19,688 nt of DNA from Phycisphaerales bacterium UBA3158 (GTDB taxonomy: Bacteria; Planctomycetota; Phycisphaerae; Phycisphaerales; SM1A02), in contig DEYM01000072.1 in NCBI GenBank assembly GCA_002364555.1, positions 1-19,688 of the forward strand, in the 5' to 3' direction. The first letter of the stretch is position 1, and each line of letters opens with the position of its first letter. The position numbers and the translations under genes are program-made. Shown here in pieces: positions 1 through 7,449 of the stretch. The notes beneath the pieces were generated by a model. It searched no databases. It saw only the letters and a program-made list of their open reading frames with translations, and had not been told where the DNA came from.

Positions 1-773
1 ACCTCTGGACTCGTTTCATAGGCGTGCTTGGCCTTCTCGAGACTGGATTCCCGTGATCCACCAGCGCCGGCGAGGGAATCCTCTTGACTGAGTTCTCTCT
101 GCTTGTCGGCATCCTTGATGAACTCGCGGAAGCCACCTTCCTTGCCAGCGGCCTTTTCATAGCCACCCTTGGCCATGGCGCGTTGGGCGGCAAGATCCTT
201 CAGTTCATCGTCGAGCTTCGAATCGGTGGAGTCCATCTCCATGGCGATGGTGCCCGATGCGATGGCGATGTCCCATTCGCCGCACTCGCCGGCCAGATTC
301 TTCAGTTGCAGCAGATGTGAACGGCTCACCTTCTTGCCACGTCGGATCAAGGTCAGGATGATCGGACAAAGATGGCTGGCAAGGCTGTATTTCTCGCAGC
401 CGATGGCCGCTTCGAGCGCCTTGAGGGCCAGGGCCGACTTTCCAAGCTCGCCAGTCCAGGCCAGCATGGCCATGGCCAACTTGTCGGATGGATAGGGACC
501 ATCGAGTTGCTTGATGTCCTTTGATGAGATCTTCTTTCCACCGTTCTTGTGGTGCTGCTGGCCGACTGCCAGCATGCTTTCCTGGGCGGAGATCGAGTCG
601 GGGTCGAATTTCAATCCATTGGCGTAGTACACCAGTGCAGAGGCGTACTGATGTGAATCAGCCATGGATTTGGCGTGCTTGAACCACTTCTGGGCCTTGC
701 CTGGATCGGGCTTGAATGCCTTGAGCTCCTCCTTGGGAGCGGAATCATCGGGTTTCTTTCGGAAGATGGCCAC
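1..773 (-). CDS. TPR-like hypothetical protein, 3' end outside window
   Basis: A continuous minus-strand reading frame of 257 codons is open to the left edge, so the C-terminus is missing. I read the start as GTG at 773, giving MAIFRKKPDD; an in-frame TAA lies a little further upstream and no ATG falls between them, so GTG (or a TTG about 16 codons upstream) must be used. Residues 26-60 look like a tetratricopeptide helix pair (AQKWFKHAKSMADSHQYASALVYY). Residues 95-130 and 160-205 are further alanine-rich amphipathic helices with TPR-like spacing. The region after 205 is charged (KEGGFREFIKDADKQREL). There is no signal peptide or membrane segment, so it is probably cytoplasmic. It is transcribed divergently from def. 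Function is unknown; TPR proteins usually act as protein-protein scaffolds. Codon use matches the neighbours. Coding is fairly sure, the TPR assignment less so. Confidence 0.75.
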   Translation of the reverse strand, partial: MAIFRKKPDDSAPKEELKAFKPDPGKAQKWFKHAKSMADSHQYASALVYYANGLKFDPDSISAQESMLAVGQQHHKNGGKKISSKDIKQLDGPYPSDKLAMAMLAWTGELGKSALALKALEAAIGCEKYSLASHLCPIILTLIRRGKKVSRSHLLQLKNLAGECGEWDIAIASGTIAMEMDSTDSKLDDELKDLAAQRAMAKGGYEKAAGKEGGFREFIKDADKQRELSQEDSLAGAGGSRESSLEKAKHAYETSPE

Positions 774-811
774 GGAAGTGTCGAATCCTGAATTAGAGAG
801 GCTCTGTGAAG

Positions 812-871
812 TTGCTCTGGAATCCTGCAAGGGTACCAGATCAGATTATGCGGCTCCTGCAGCCGAGGCAA
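812..871. promoter_or_regulatory. Candidate divergent promoter region
   Basis: The 152-base gap between the TPR-like gene and def must serve both. On the plus strand TTGCTC (812-817) is followed after 16 bases by TACCAG (834-839), which would give a leader of about 80 bases before def. On the minus strand TTGCCT (871-866) is followed after 15 bases by CATAAT (850-845), giving a leader of about 65 bases before the GTG start. Both are weak matches to sigma-70 hexamers and are proposals only. Confidence 0.22.
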
Positions 872-925
872 CATGGAAAGGGGGGATGTGGCCCTCCAGA
901 TGCGGTCTCCCGTACCATACCTCTC

Positions 926-1438
926 ATGGAGATCGATCCCTCAGCTCTGGATATTGTAATTCATCCGGCACAAGTGCTGCGTCAGGTGGCCAAACCCGTA
1001 CCAGCTGTTGACGATTCCGTCCGTGCAGTCATCGAACGAATGACTGAAGTGATGGAGGAATACGAAGGCATTGGGCTGGCAGCACCTCAGGTGGGGCTCC
1101 CGTGGCGTCTATTCGTCACCAGAGATCCCGATGAGCGAAGGAGAGTCGTCGCCTGGATCAATCCCGAACTCGAGGTGGTTGAGCCCGAAGAGGCCTCTTC
1201 TGAAGAAGGTTGTCTGAGTCTGCCTGGAGTCCTTATTCATGTCTCGAGACCCCTGTGCGTTCGAATCAAGGGGCTTGATGAACATGGAGAAACGGCTGAA
1301 TCGATCTCCAGCGACCAGTTCGCCAGAGTCTGGCAGCATGAGAATGATCATCTCAATGGCGTCCTCATCATCGACAAGATGTCGTCTATGGACCGCATTC
1401 GAAACCGTCGTGCCCTTCGCGAGATGAAAAGAGGTTGA
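926..1438 (+). CDS. def: Peptide deformylase
   Basis: Removes the formyl group from N-terminal formyl-methionine of nascent proteins at the ribosome; a cytosolic metalloenzyme, normally Fe2+. All three family motifs are intact: GIGLAAPQ (residues 48-55), EGCLS (94-98, metal ligand C96) and HENDH (138-142, ligands H138 and H142, catalytic E139). The length of 170 residues is typical. The frame stays open upstream to 806, but the extra 40 residues are arginine/proline/glycine-rich and unlike the family, so I start at ATG 926 (MEIDPSALDI). No clear Shine-Dalgarno precedes it. It is first in an operon with fmt, whose start follows the stop after 3 bases; def-fmt is a widespread pair because Fmt adds the group that Def removes. 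Confidence 0.97.
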   Translation: MEIDPSALDIVIHPAQVLRQVAKPVPAVDDSVRAVIERMTEVMEEYEGIGLAAPQVGLPWRLFVTRDPDERRRVVAWINPELEVVEPEEASSEEGCLSLPGVLIHVSRPLCVRIKGLDEHGETAESISSDQFARVWQHENDHLNGVLIIDKMSSMDRIRNRRALREMKRG

Positions 1439-1441
1439 GCC

Positions 1442-2362
1442 GTGCGGGTTGGTTTCTTTGGTTCAGGCGCATTTGGTCTTCCCACGCTCAAGGCGATCAT
1501 GGCCGAGCACGAGCTCGTCTTCGTGGCAAGTCAACCCGACCGACCGGCAGGCAGACGTCGTCAGCTCAGGGCAACCCCGATATCCGAACTGGCCATGGAG
1601 GAATCGGTCAGGCTGCTCAGGCCGGAAAAGCTGGATGATGAGCAGATCGCCACGATTCGATCCATTGACGTCGATGCCTGGGTTGTGATCGCGTACGGAC
1701 TCAAGCTTCCCGAGAGACTCCTCGAGGGCCGCTTCGCCTGCAATCTGCATGGCTCGCTGCTGCCAAGGTGGCGTGGAGCTGCGCCGATACAGAGATGTCT
1801 CATGGCCGCGGACGAGATGAGCGGCGTGAGTGTCATCACGCTGGCATCCGTCATGGACGCCGGCGACATCCTGGCCGAGGTGGCGACACCGATCGATCCA
1901 CTCGAGACCGCTGGCGAACTCCATGATCGGCTGTCGCTTCTGGGGCCGTCGGTCGTTCTGGAGACGCTTTCGTCGCTTGAATCGGGAGCACTGGCCCCGA
2001 AAAGCCAGCGGGAAGAGGACATCACCTTCGCGGCAAAGCTCTCAAGAGCCGAGGCGACGGTCGATTTCTCCATGACGGCGGACCGCGTACGTGGTCAGGT
2101 ACATGGATTGACCCCCTGGCCAGGTTGCGACGTCAGGATCGGAGACTCCGTACTTCGGCTTCGCCGTGTACGGTCACATGAAGTGTCTCACGATGCGAAG
2201 CCCGGAACACTGCTTGATTCCGGCCTGTTCGCATGCGGTGTCGATCAGGGCGGTGCCATCGAGATACTGGAGGTTCAGCCTGCCGGTGGGCGGACGATGG
2301 CCTGGGCCGATTGGCTTCGAGGCCACCCCTTGCCCGAGGGCCAGAGGATGGAATCGACATGA
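1442..2362 (+). CDS. fmt: Methionyl-tRNA formyltransferase
   Basis: Transfers a formyl group from 10-formyltetrahydrofolate to Met-tRNA(fMet) for translation initiation. The N-terminal formyltransferase domain covers about residues 1-200, with the hallmark stretch SLLPRWRGAAPIQR (105-118). Catalytic residues expected of the family are present by position: N101, H103 and D139 (in VMDAGDIL). The C-terminal OB-like tRNA-binding domain follows (about 205-300, with VHGLTPWPG). The 306-residue length is normal. The start is GTG at 1442, supported by AGAGG at 1430-1434 with 7 bases of spacing and by an N-terminus (MRVGFFGSGAFGLPTL) that fits the family exactly. The stop overlaps the next start as ATGA (2359-2362), implying translational coupling. 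Confidence 0.97.
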   Translation: MRVGFFGSGAFGLPTLKAIMAEHELVFVASQPDRPAGRRRQLRATPISELAMEESVRLLRPEKLDDEQIATIRSIDVDAWVVIAYGLKLPERLLEGRFACNLHGSLLPRWRGAAPIQRCLMAADEMSGVSVITLASVMDAGDILAEVATPIDPLETAGELHDRLSLLGPSVVLETLSSLESGALAPKSQREEDITFAAKLSRAEATVDFSMTADRVRGQVHGLTPWPGCDVRIGDSVLRLRRVRSHEVSHDAKPGTLLDSGLFACGVDQGGAIEILEVQPAGGRTMAWADWLRGHPLPEGQRMEST

Positions 2363-2946
2363 AGCGATTCATGCTCACGCTCTGGGATCTGCTCAAGACT
2401 GCCGAGCCGACGAAGCCGGTGTTCGACCGATCCCGTCCCGGGCCCGAGCCACCCAAGCCTGGAGGAGCCATCACCTCCAAGGGCATGCAGGGCCAATACG
2501 ATCAGCTTGTCGCAGACATGAAATCCCAGTGGGGAATTCGGATACACCGATGGCGAACCTCCACGAGTGGCTGTGCATGGGAACTGCGGGACAGATCAGG
2601 TCATATCGATCGAATGATCGAATCGCCGTACCCCAAGGGCCCGATGAGTTGCGCGGTATTCCTTCACGAAGTGGGTCATCATGCCATCGGATTCAGCAGG
2701 TACTCGCCAAGATGCCTGGAGGAGTACATGGCCTGGGACTGGGCGATCAGGATGATGGAATCCAGAGGGCTCAATGTCACGGATCGTGTTCGCAAGAGAA
2801 TGGATGATGCCGTTCGGTATGCCATCGCCAAGGCGTTGAGGAGAGGGTTGAGACGGATGCCCGAGCCTCTGATTCCCTATCTGCCCGAGGGGCATCGTTT
2901 CAGGCCATCAGATCAACGAACGCCCCAACAGAAACAGGTTGGCTGA
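2359..2946 (+). CDS. HExxH zinc-metalloprotease-like protein, unknown role
   Basis: A 195-residue protein I do not recognise by name. Its clear feature is FLHEVGHHAIGF, with HEVGH at 103-107, the zincin signature (two histidine ligands and a catalytic glutamate). E121 or E122 in LEEYMAWDWA, 14-15 residues downstream, could be the third ligand, a spacing that recalls ImmA/IrrE-type peptidases. The N-terminus (MKRFMLTLWDLLK) is not a signal peptide and no membrane helix is evident, so the protein should be cytosolic. The C-terminus is basic and rich in Arg and Pro. Start ATG 2359 overlaps the fmt stop by four bases; the frame is open further upstream only inside fmt. Co-transcription with def and fmt suggests, but does not show, a link with translation or nascent-chain processing. 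The last 47 bases overlap a gene on the other strand. Confidence 0.85.
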   Translation: MKRFMLTLWDLLKTAEPTKPVFDRSRPGPEPPKPGGAITSKGMQGQYDQLVADMKSQWGIRIHRWRTSTSGCAWELRDRSGHIDRMIESPYPKGPMSCAVFLHEVGHHAIGFSRYSPRCLEEYMAWDWAIRMMESRGLNVTDRVRKRMDDAVRYAIAKALRRGLRRMPEPLIPYLPEGHRFRPSDQRTPQQKQVG

Positions 2947-3319
2947 CAGTCGCGTCGCCCATTGGGACTATCTCGGCAGCGGTCGGTGCCATGGTCGCCA
3001 GTGCCGGTGGTGGATTCACGGCCTGTCGCTCATTCCAATGAGGGCGGGCCGATGACAGTTCGGCTCCATCGGACAACGGCCCGGGCTTCTCGTAGATGAC
3101 CGTTTCCTGCCCGGAAGTCTGGGGCAGAAGCCCATCGAAGAGATACTCATATCGAAACAGCAGCCACCAGAGTCCGGGGCTCCATGTGACCTGGTCGGCC
3201 ATTCGTGGTGGCATTGATGCCTGGGGGGCATGATTCACGGCTGGTGCACAGTCGTTGACGAATCGGCTCGGGTTCAGTGGCAGGAGACTTGCGGCGGCGT
3301 TGGAATCGATCGTATTCAT
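2900..3319 (-). CDS. Small hypothetical protein, overlaps convergent neighbour
   Basis: An open frame of 139 residues in what would otherwise be a gap of more than 500 bases. Its codons look like those of real neighbours (mostly G/C third positions, many gtc, atc, ctg, gcc), which is the main argument that it is coding. The middle holds an aromatic stretch (LWWLLFRYEYLFDGLLP, 50-66) too short and charged to be a sure membrane helix; the flanks are rich in Ala and Pro and probably disordered. There is no recognisable domain or signal peptide. Start ATG 3319 has AAGAG only one base upstream, a poor ribosome site, and that AAGAG can pair with CTCTT just before it. Its 3' end overlaps the zincin-like gene by 47 bases. 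It might be spurious or a lineage-specific protein. Confidence 0.5.
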   Translation of the reverse strand: MNTIDSNAAASLLPLNPSRFVNDCAPAVNHAPQASMPPRMADQVTWSPGLWWLLFRYEYLFDGLLPQTSGQETVIYEKPGPLSDGAELSSARPHWNERQAVNPPPALATMAPTAAEIVPMGDATVSQPVSVGAFVDLMA

Positions 3320-3402
3320 GCTCTTGAAAGAGCAATGGACGATCCGATCACATGATCCGGCTCATGAGATCTCGCTGATCCGATAAAGAGCGATCGCCAC
3401 GC

Positions 3403-3431
3403 TTGCTCAGCGGCATCATCCAGTGGATGAT
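3403..3431 (+). promoter_or_regulatory. Candidate queA promoter with inverted repeat
   Basis: TTGCTC (3403-3408) is followed after exactly 17 bases by GATGAT (3426-3431), four of six matches to a -10 box, placing transcription near 3438 and a leader of about 40 bases. A perfect 7-base inverted repeat, ATCATCC (3415-3421), AGT, GGATGAT (3425-3431), covers the spacer and the -10. It could be an operator or a coincidence; it lacks a U-tract, so it is not a standard terminator. Confidence 0.28.
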
Positions 3432-3479
3432 CATCTGTTCGGGCCGGTGGGTCTGTGAGAGATGATGCCCAGGATCAAC

Positions 3480-4538
3480 ATGAAGGTTCCTGAAAACATG
3501 CATATTGACGATCTTGACTACGACCTACCCGATTCCCTGATCGCAACTCGGCCCGTCGAGCCGAGGGATTCAGCTCGACTGATGGTCGTGCATTGCGGAT
3601 CCGGAACGATCGAGCACAGGCATGTCAGCGACCTGCCCACCTATCTGAGAAGCGATGACACGATCGTTCGAAATCGATCGCGGGTTCTACCGGCCAGATT
3701 TCGTGGGCATCGAGTGGAAAGTGGCGGCGTCGTTTCCGGTCTTTTTCTCAAGGAGCACAGCGAGGGATGCTGGCTTGTGATGCTCAAGAGCAATGGACGA
3801 CTCCGGGAGGGAGTCGTCATCCAGCTGGAGCATTCCGGCCCGACTCTTGAATTGATCGAGCGTCGCGAGTCCCATTGGATCGTTCGTCCCCACAGTGACG
3901 AGTCGGCCCAGCAGATCCTGTCGTCCTGCGGTCTGACTCCACTGCCTCCCTACATACTGAGGGCTCGGGGGGATGACGATATTCCAGACGAATACGATCG
4001 TGAACGCTACCAGACCATCTATGCAAGAGAACCCGGATCGGTCGCGGCACCGACAGCTGGATTGCATTTCACAGACTCGCTCGAGAAGACACTCAGGGCG
4101 GAGGGCGTCTCCTTTCTGGAGGTCATTCTCCATGTCGGACCAGGGACATTCGCTCCGGTCATGACCGACACGCTGGATGATCATCCCATGCATGAGGAAT
4201 GGTGCAGCATCGATGGGGGGACTCTTTCTCGATTGACGAGCCCGGATCGGACCGGCAGGATCGTGTCGATTGGGACCACGACCGCTCGAGTGCTTGAATC
4301 CTTGCCGGAACACCATGCCGATGGAGACTGGTCGGGCTTGACGGACCTCCTGATCTCGCCACCCTTCAACTGGCGGTTCGTGGATGTGCTGCTGACGAAC
4401 TTCCATCTGCCAAGATCGACCCTTCTGGCACTGGTGGCCGCCCGTACTGGAATCGAGCTCATGCACAGGGCCTATCGCGAAGCGGTTGATCGTGAGTATC
4501 GCTTCTACAGCTATGGAGATGCCATGCTGGTGATCTAG
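3480..4538 (+). CDS. queA: S-adenosylmethionine:tRNA ribosyltransferase-isomerase
   Basis: Transfers and isomerises the ribosyl group of S-adenosylmethionine onto 7-aminomethyl-7-deazaguanine in tRNA, giving epoxyqueuosine at wobble position 34. Family blocks are present in order: VLPARF (69-74), AAPTAGLHF (189-197), LHVGPGTF (217-224), LTNFHLP (305-311) and FYSYGDAM (342-349), ending just after the last block as usual. Three starts are possible. ATG 3480 has AGGA at 3471-3474 with 5-base spacing and is chosen; ATG 3498 (MHIDDLDYDLPDSLIA) aligns best with the family N-terminus; ATG 3462 is the longest. The predicted length is 352 (or 346) residues. No other queuosine genes are in view. It is transcribed alone or with murE, whose start is 64 bases downstream behind a possible promoter. 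Confidence 0.96.
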   Translation: MKVPENMHIDDLDYDLPDSLIATRPVEPRDSARLMVVHCGSGTIEHRHVSDLPTYLRSDDTIVRNRSRVLPARFRGHRVESGGVVSGLFLKEHSEGCWLVMLKSNGRLREGVVIQLEHSGPTLELIERRESHWIVRPHSDESAQQILSSCGLTPLPPYILRARGDDDIPDEYDRERYQTIYAREPGSVAAPTAGLHFTDSLEKTLRAEGVSFLEVILHVGPGTFAPVMTDTLDDHPMHEEWCSIDGGTLSRLTSPDRTGRIVSIGTTTARVLESLPEHHADGDWSGLTDLLISPPFNWRFVDVLLTNFHLPRSTLLALVAARTGIELMHRAYREAVDREYRFYSYGDAMLVI

Positions 4539-4562
4539 GCGAACGCCATTCGATCTGGCATC

Positions 4563-4568
4563 TATACT
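4563..4568 (+). promoter_or_regulatory. Possible -10 box before murE
   Basis: TATACT matches the sigma-70 -10 consensus at five of six positions and lies in the 64-base gap between queA and murE. It would start transcription about 28 bases before the murE ATG. No good -35 hexamer is visible at the expected distance, so confidence is low. Confidence 0.3.
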
Positions 4569-4602
4569 TGGAACACCGCAGTAGACGGCCTGGAGCGATG
4601 GA

Positions 4603-6060
4603 ATGCGCTGGGCAAAGCCCATTAGAGAACTTGTTCATGGACTGCCTGTCACGTGCTCGCCTGACATCGGTGGCATCGTGGTCACCGATGTCGTCGAGGA
4701 CACCCGTGACGTCTCGCCCGGTTGCCTGTTCGTGGCAAGGCCTGGCGATCGATTCGACGGTCGATCTCTGATTCCATTGGCGATTGATTCAGGTGCGATC
4801 GCGATCCTCTCGGATGAGGAAGGTTGTCGCGGGCTCTCCTCGCCGACCATCGCCACAAGCGATCCCGCAGGTCTGGGCGTCGAGATGGCGGATCGTCTGT
4901 TCGATCATCCAGCTGGAAAGCTTCCAGTGATTGCCATCACTGGAACAAATGGAAAGACGACAACGGCGACATATCTACAGCACATGGTCACGCCTCTGGC
5001 CGGATTGATCGGATCCATCGAGATCAACGACACACGTGCATGCACACCTTCGAGGCTGACGACGCCCGGAGGCATTCTCCTCAGGCGATTCATGGCCAGG
5101 ATGATCGCCAATGATTGTCGTTACCTGATCATGGAGGCCAGTAGTCACGGCATTGCGTTGGGGCGGTTGGATGGTCTGCAGATAGCGGGAGCGATCATGA
5201 CGAATCTCTCCGGGGACCATCTCGATTTCCATGGGACGATGGAGCGGTATCAGGCTGCCAAGCGAGCGCTCTTCGCCTCGTTGCCATCAGATGCATTCGC
5301 CGTCCTGAACATGGATGATCCGGCCGCCGCAGTCATGGCCGCGTCCACGAGAGCCCGGTTGATCTCATGTCGCCGAGAGGGTGGAGCGGATGCCGACGTT
5401 CTGGTCTCGAGAGGATCCGGTGCGCAGGTGAATCTGGAGGGGCCCGCTGGTCGGGCAACCGCCAGCCTGGCCATGCCCGGCGATCACAACGCGATGAACC
5501 TGGCGCAGGCCTATGCGGCAGCTTGTGCCATGGGACATCCGCCGGATCAGCAGAGACTTGATTCGATGCCGACTCCACGGGGTAGGCTCGAGCCCGTGGG
5601 CGGCCGGAGTGCCGTCAGGGTGTTCATCGATTTCGCACACACCGACGAAGCGCTTCGAACAGCTCTGGTCGCGTTACGACCACTTCTGGAATCCGATGGC
5701 AGGCTGTTCGTCGTATTCGGCTGTGGGGGTGATCGTGACCGAACGAAACGGCCCCGAATGGGCGCTGTGGCAAGTCGTCATGCGGATGTGGTGGTGGTGA
5801 CATCGGACAATCCAAGAACCGAGTCACCTGGGCAGATCATCTCCGATGTCCTGTCCGGTCTCGAAGACGAATGCCCATCACGAATCGAGCCGGATCGAGC
5901 GGCTGCAATAGAAATGGCGATCCAGGATGCCCGTCGGCAGGACATCGTCCTCATCGCGGGCAAGGGGCATGAGTCGGTGCAGTTGCTCAATGGTCAGTCG
6001 ATTCCGTTCGATGACCGCCAGGTGGCTCTGGAGATACTCGAGAGGATCCAGTCCTCATGA
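4603..6060 (+). CDS. murE: UDP-N-acetylmuramoyl-tripeptide synthetase (MurE)
   Basis: ATP-dependent ligase that adds the third amino acid to UDP-MurNAc-L-Ala-D-Glu in cytosolic peptidoglycan precursor synthesis. The three Mur-ligase domains are visible: N-terminal substrate domain (to about 105), central ATPase with ITGTNGKTTT (112-121), EASSHG (178-183) and YQAAK (216-220, K220 the expected carbamylated lysine), and C-terminal domain with FGCGGDRDRTKRPRMG (372-387). DNPR at 402-405 is the signature of meso-diaminopimelate-adding enzymes, so the wall is predicted to be DAP type. KGHE (454-457) follows. The 485-residue length is normal. ATG 4603 has GGAG at 4592-4595 with 7-base spacing. The stop overlaps the murF start as ATGA. 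Confidence 0.97.
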   Translation: MRWAKPIRELVHGLPVTCSPDIGGIVVTDVVEDTRDVSPGCLFVARPGDRFDGRSLIPLAIDSGAIAILSDEEGCRGLSSPTIATSDPAGLGVEMADRLFDHPAGKLPVIAITGTNGKTTTATYLQHMVTPLAGLIGSIEINDTRACTPSRLTTPGGILLRRFMARMIANDCRYLIMEASSHGIALGRLDGLQIAGAIMTNLSGDHLDFHGTMERYQAAKRALFASLPSDAFAVLNMDDPAAAVMAASTRARLISCRREGGADADVLVSRGSGAQVNLEGPAGRATASLAMPGDHNAMNLAQAYAAACAMGHPPDQQRLDSMPTPRGRLEPVGGRSAVRVFIDFAHTDEALRTALVALRPLLESDGRLFVVFGCGGDRDRTKRPRMGAVASRHADVVVVTSDNPRTESPGQIISDVLSGLEDECPSRIEPDRAAAIEMAIQDARRQDIVLIAGKGHESVQLLNGQSIPFDDRQVALEILERIQSS

Positions 6061-7424
6061 TGTTCACGCCTGATGAAATGATCGAGGCGACCGGAGGCCG
6101 GTGGCTGGGGCCACCCCCAGAACAGGGGCCCGTCTGCATAGGCCACGATACCCGTCAACCGCTTGATGGAGGGGCCTATGTCGCCATCAGAGGCGATGCC
6201 CGTGACGGGCATGACTATCTGCCGGAAGCTGCTCGGGCGGGTGCGACAATGGCCATTGTCGAACAGCCGGTGGAGTCGGATCTTCCCTGCCTTCTCGTGG
6301 ACGGTTCCGTCGATGCCATTGCTCGTCTGGCCAGCCGCTGGCGTGATTCGATCGGGGCAACGAAGGTCATCGCCATCACCGGGACCGCTGGAAAGACGAG
6401 TACGAAGAATCTTCTCAACGCGATTCTGGGCAGTCATCTCGAAGGAACCGCCAGCCCGGCATCCTGGAACAACTCGATCGGTGGACCCATGAGTCTTCTG
6501 AGGGCCAGGCCCGGTGACGACTACGTCGTTCTGGAAGCGGGCACCAGCAGTCCCGGGGAGATCGAATCGCTGGCTCGAATCATCCGTCCGGACATAGCGA
6601 TCATCACACTCATCGGAAGAGGACATCTCGAAGGACTCTCGACCATCGATGGAGTCCGTCGAGAGAAGACAAGCCTTCTGGCTCATGTCGCCTCTGGAGG
6701 CATGGCCATCGTTCATGACGACGAGCAGGCTGTTCGAGTTCCGGAATCAGTCTCCCTGCTCAGGCATGGTGATCTGCCCGGTTCCGATCCCGGTCTGGCA
6801 TCGAGGAGCGATGGCCGCATCGTTCTCCATGATGGTTCCAGTTTCCGCTTCCCGATTCCCGGAAAGCATCATGCGATCAACGCATTGGCGGTCATCGCCG
6901 CTTCCAGGGCATGTGGTCTTGATGATGCCCAGATCGATTCGGCCCTGTCGCACGCCATGCCATCGGATGGACGAGGCGCCTGCACGACCCATGGTGGAGT
7001 GATCTTCATCAACGACGCCTACAACGCCAATCCCGAATCCGTCCATGCATCACTCTCCATGCTGCCCGAGATGGAGACGAACGGTCGACGAGTCGTCATC
7101 CTCGGTGACATGCTCGAGCTGGGGGATCACTCGGCCCAACTGCATCTTGAACTGGAATCCAGGCTCGTGCAGACGCACTCGACGGCTTCGATCGCTCAGT
7201 TGGTGCTGCTCGGAAAGGAGATGGCTCAATTGCGGAAGTCCCTTGCCAGCGGGCACTTGCCACAGGTCTCCCATTGGGAGACACTCGACCAGAAGGCCAT
7301 CGAGCAGATAGCCAATCTGCTGATTCCAGGTGATCTCGTGCTGCTCAAGGGATCTCGAGGAATGCAGCTGGAGAGAATCCCCGAATATTTGGATTCAATG
7401 GAATCGGAAGCTGCACGGGCATGA
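6057..7424 (+). CDS. murF: UDP-N-acetylmuramoyl-tripeptide-D-alanyl-D-alanine ligase
   Basis: Adds D-Ala-D-Ala to the UDP-MurNAc-tripeptide, completing the soluble pentapeptide precursor. Evidence: ATPase loop ITGTAGKTSTK (107-117), SWNNSIGGP (136-144), VLEAGTSSPGEI (158-169), IGRGHLEG (186-193), the hallmark NDAYNANP (319-326) in the third domain, and LKGSRGMQLE (430-439). The 455-residue length is typical. Start ATG 6057 overlaps the murE stop by four bases; a second ATG follows immediately at 6060 but the first is in the coupled position. It acts directly after MurE and supplies the substrate of MraY, which follows after a 25-base gap. D-Ala-D-Ala ligase is not in the window. Confidence 0.97.
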   Translation: MMFTPDEMIEATGGRWLGPPPEQGPVCIGHDTRQPLDGGAYVAIRGDARDGHDYLPEAARAGATMAIVEQPVESDLPCLLVDGSVDAIARLASRWRDSIGATKVIAITGTAGKTSTKNLLNAILGSHLEGTASPASWNNSIGGPMSLLRARPGDDYVVLEAGTSSPGEIESLARIIRPDIAIITLIGRGHLEGLSTIDGVRREKTSLLAHVASGGMAIVHDDEQAVRVPESVSLLRHGDLPGSDPGLASRSDGRIVLHDGSSFRFPIPGKHHAINALAVIAASRACGLDDAQIDSALSHAMPSDGRGACTTHGGVIFINDAYNANPESVHASLSMLPEMETNGRRVVILGDMLELGDHSAQLHLELESRLVQTHSTASIAQLVLLGKEMAQLRKSLASGHLPQVSHWETLDQKAIEQIANLLIPGDLVLLKGSRGMQLERIPEYLDSMESEAARA

Positions 7425-7449
7425 AGGTCGATAGAACCTATCTCGAAGC

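Noticed and set aside
806..925. N-terminal extension of 40 residues for def
   Set aside because: Composition is unlike the family, no ribosome site precedes ATG 806, and the internal ATG 926 gives a normal-length deformylase.
3328..3800. Identical 15-base stretch at 3328-3342 and 3786-3800
   Set aside because: One copy is intergenic, one inside queA; a single repeat of this length in 20 kb is compatible with chance and no flanking similarity extends it.
3687..4622. 311-residue open frame on the minus strand
   Set aside because: Antisense shadow of queA and the start of murE; the plus strand carries full family motifs and the minus translation resembles no protein.
5994..6716. 240-residue open frame on the minus strand
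   Set aside because: Antisense to the murE end and the ATPase domain of murF, both with complete motifs.
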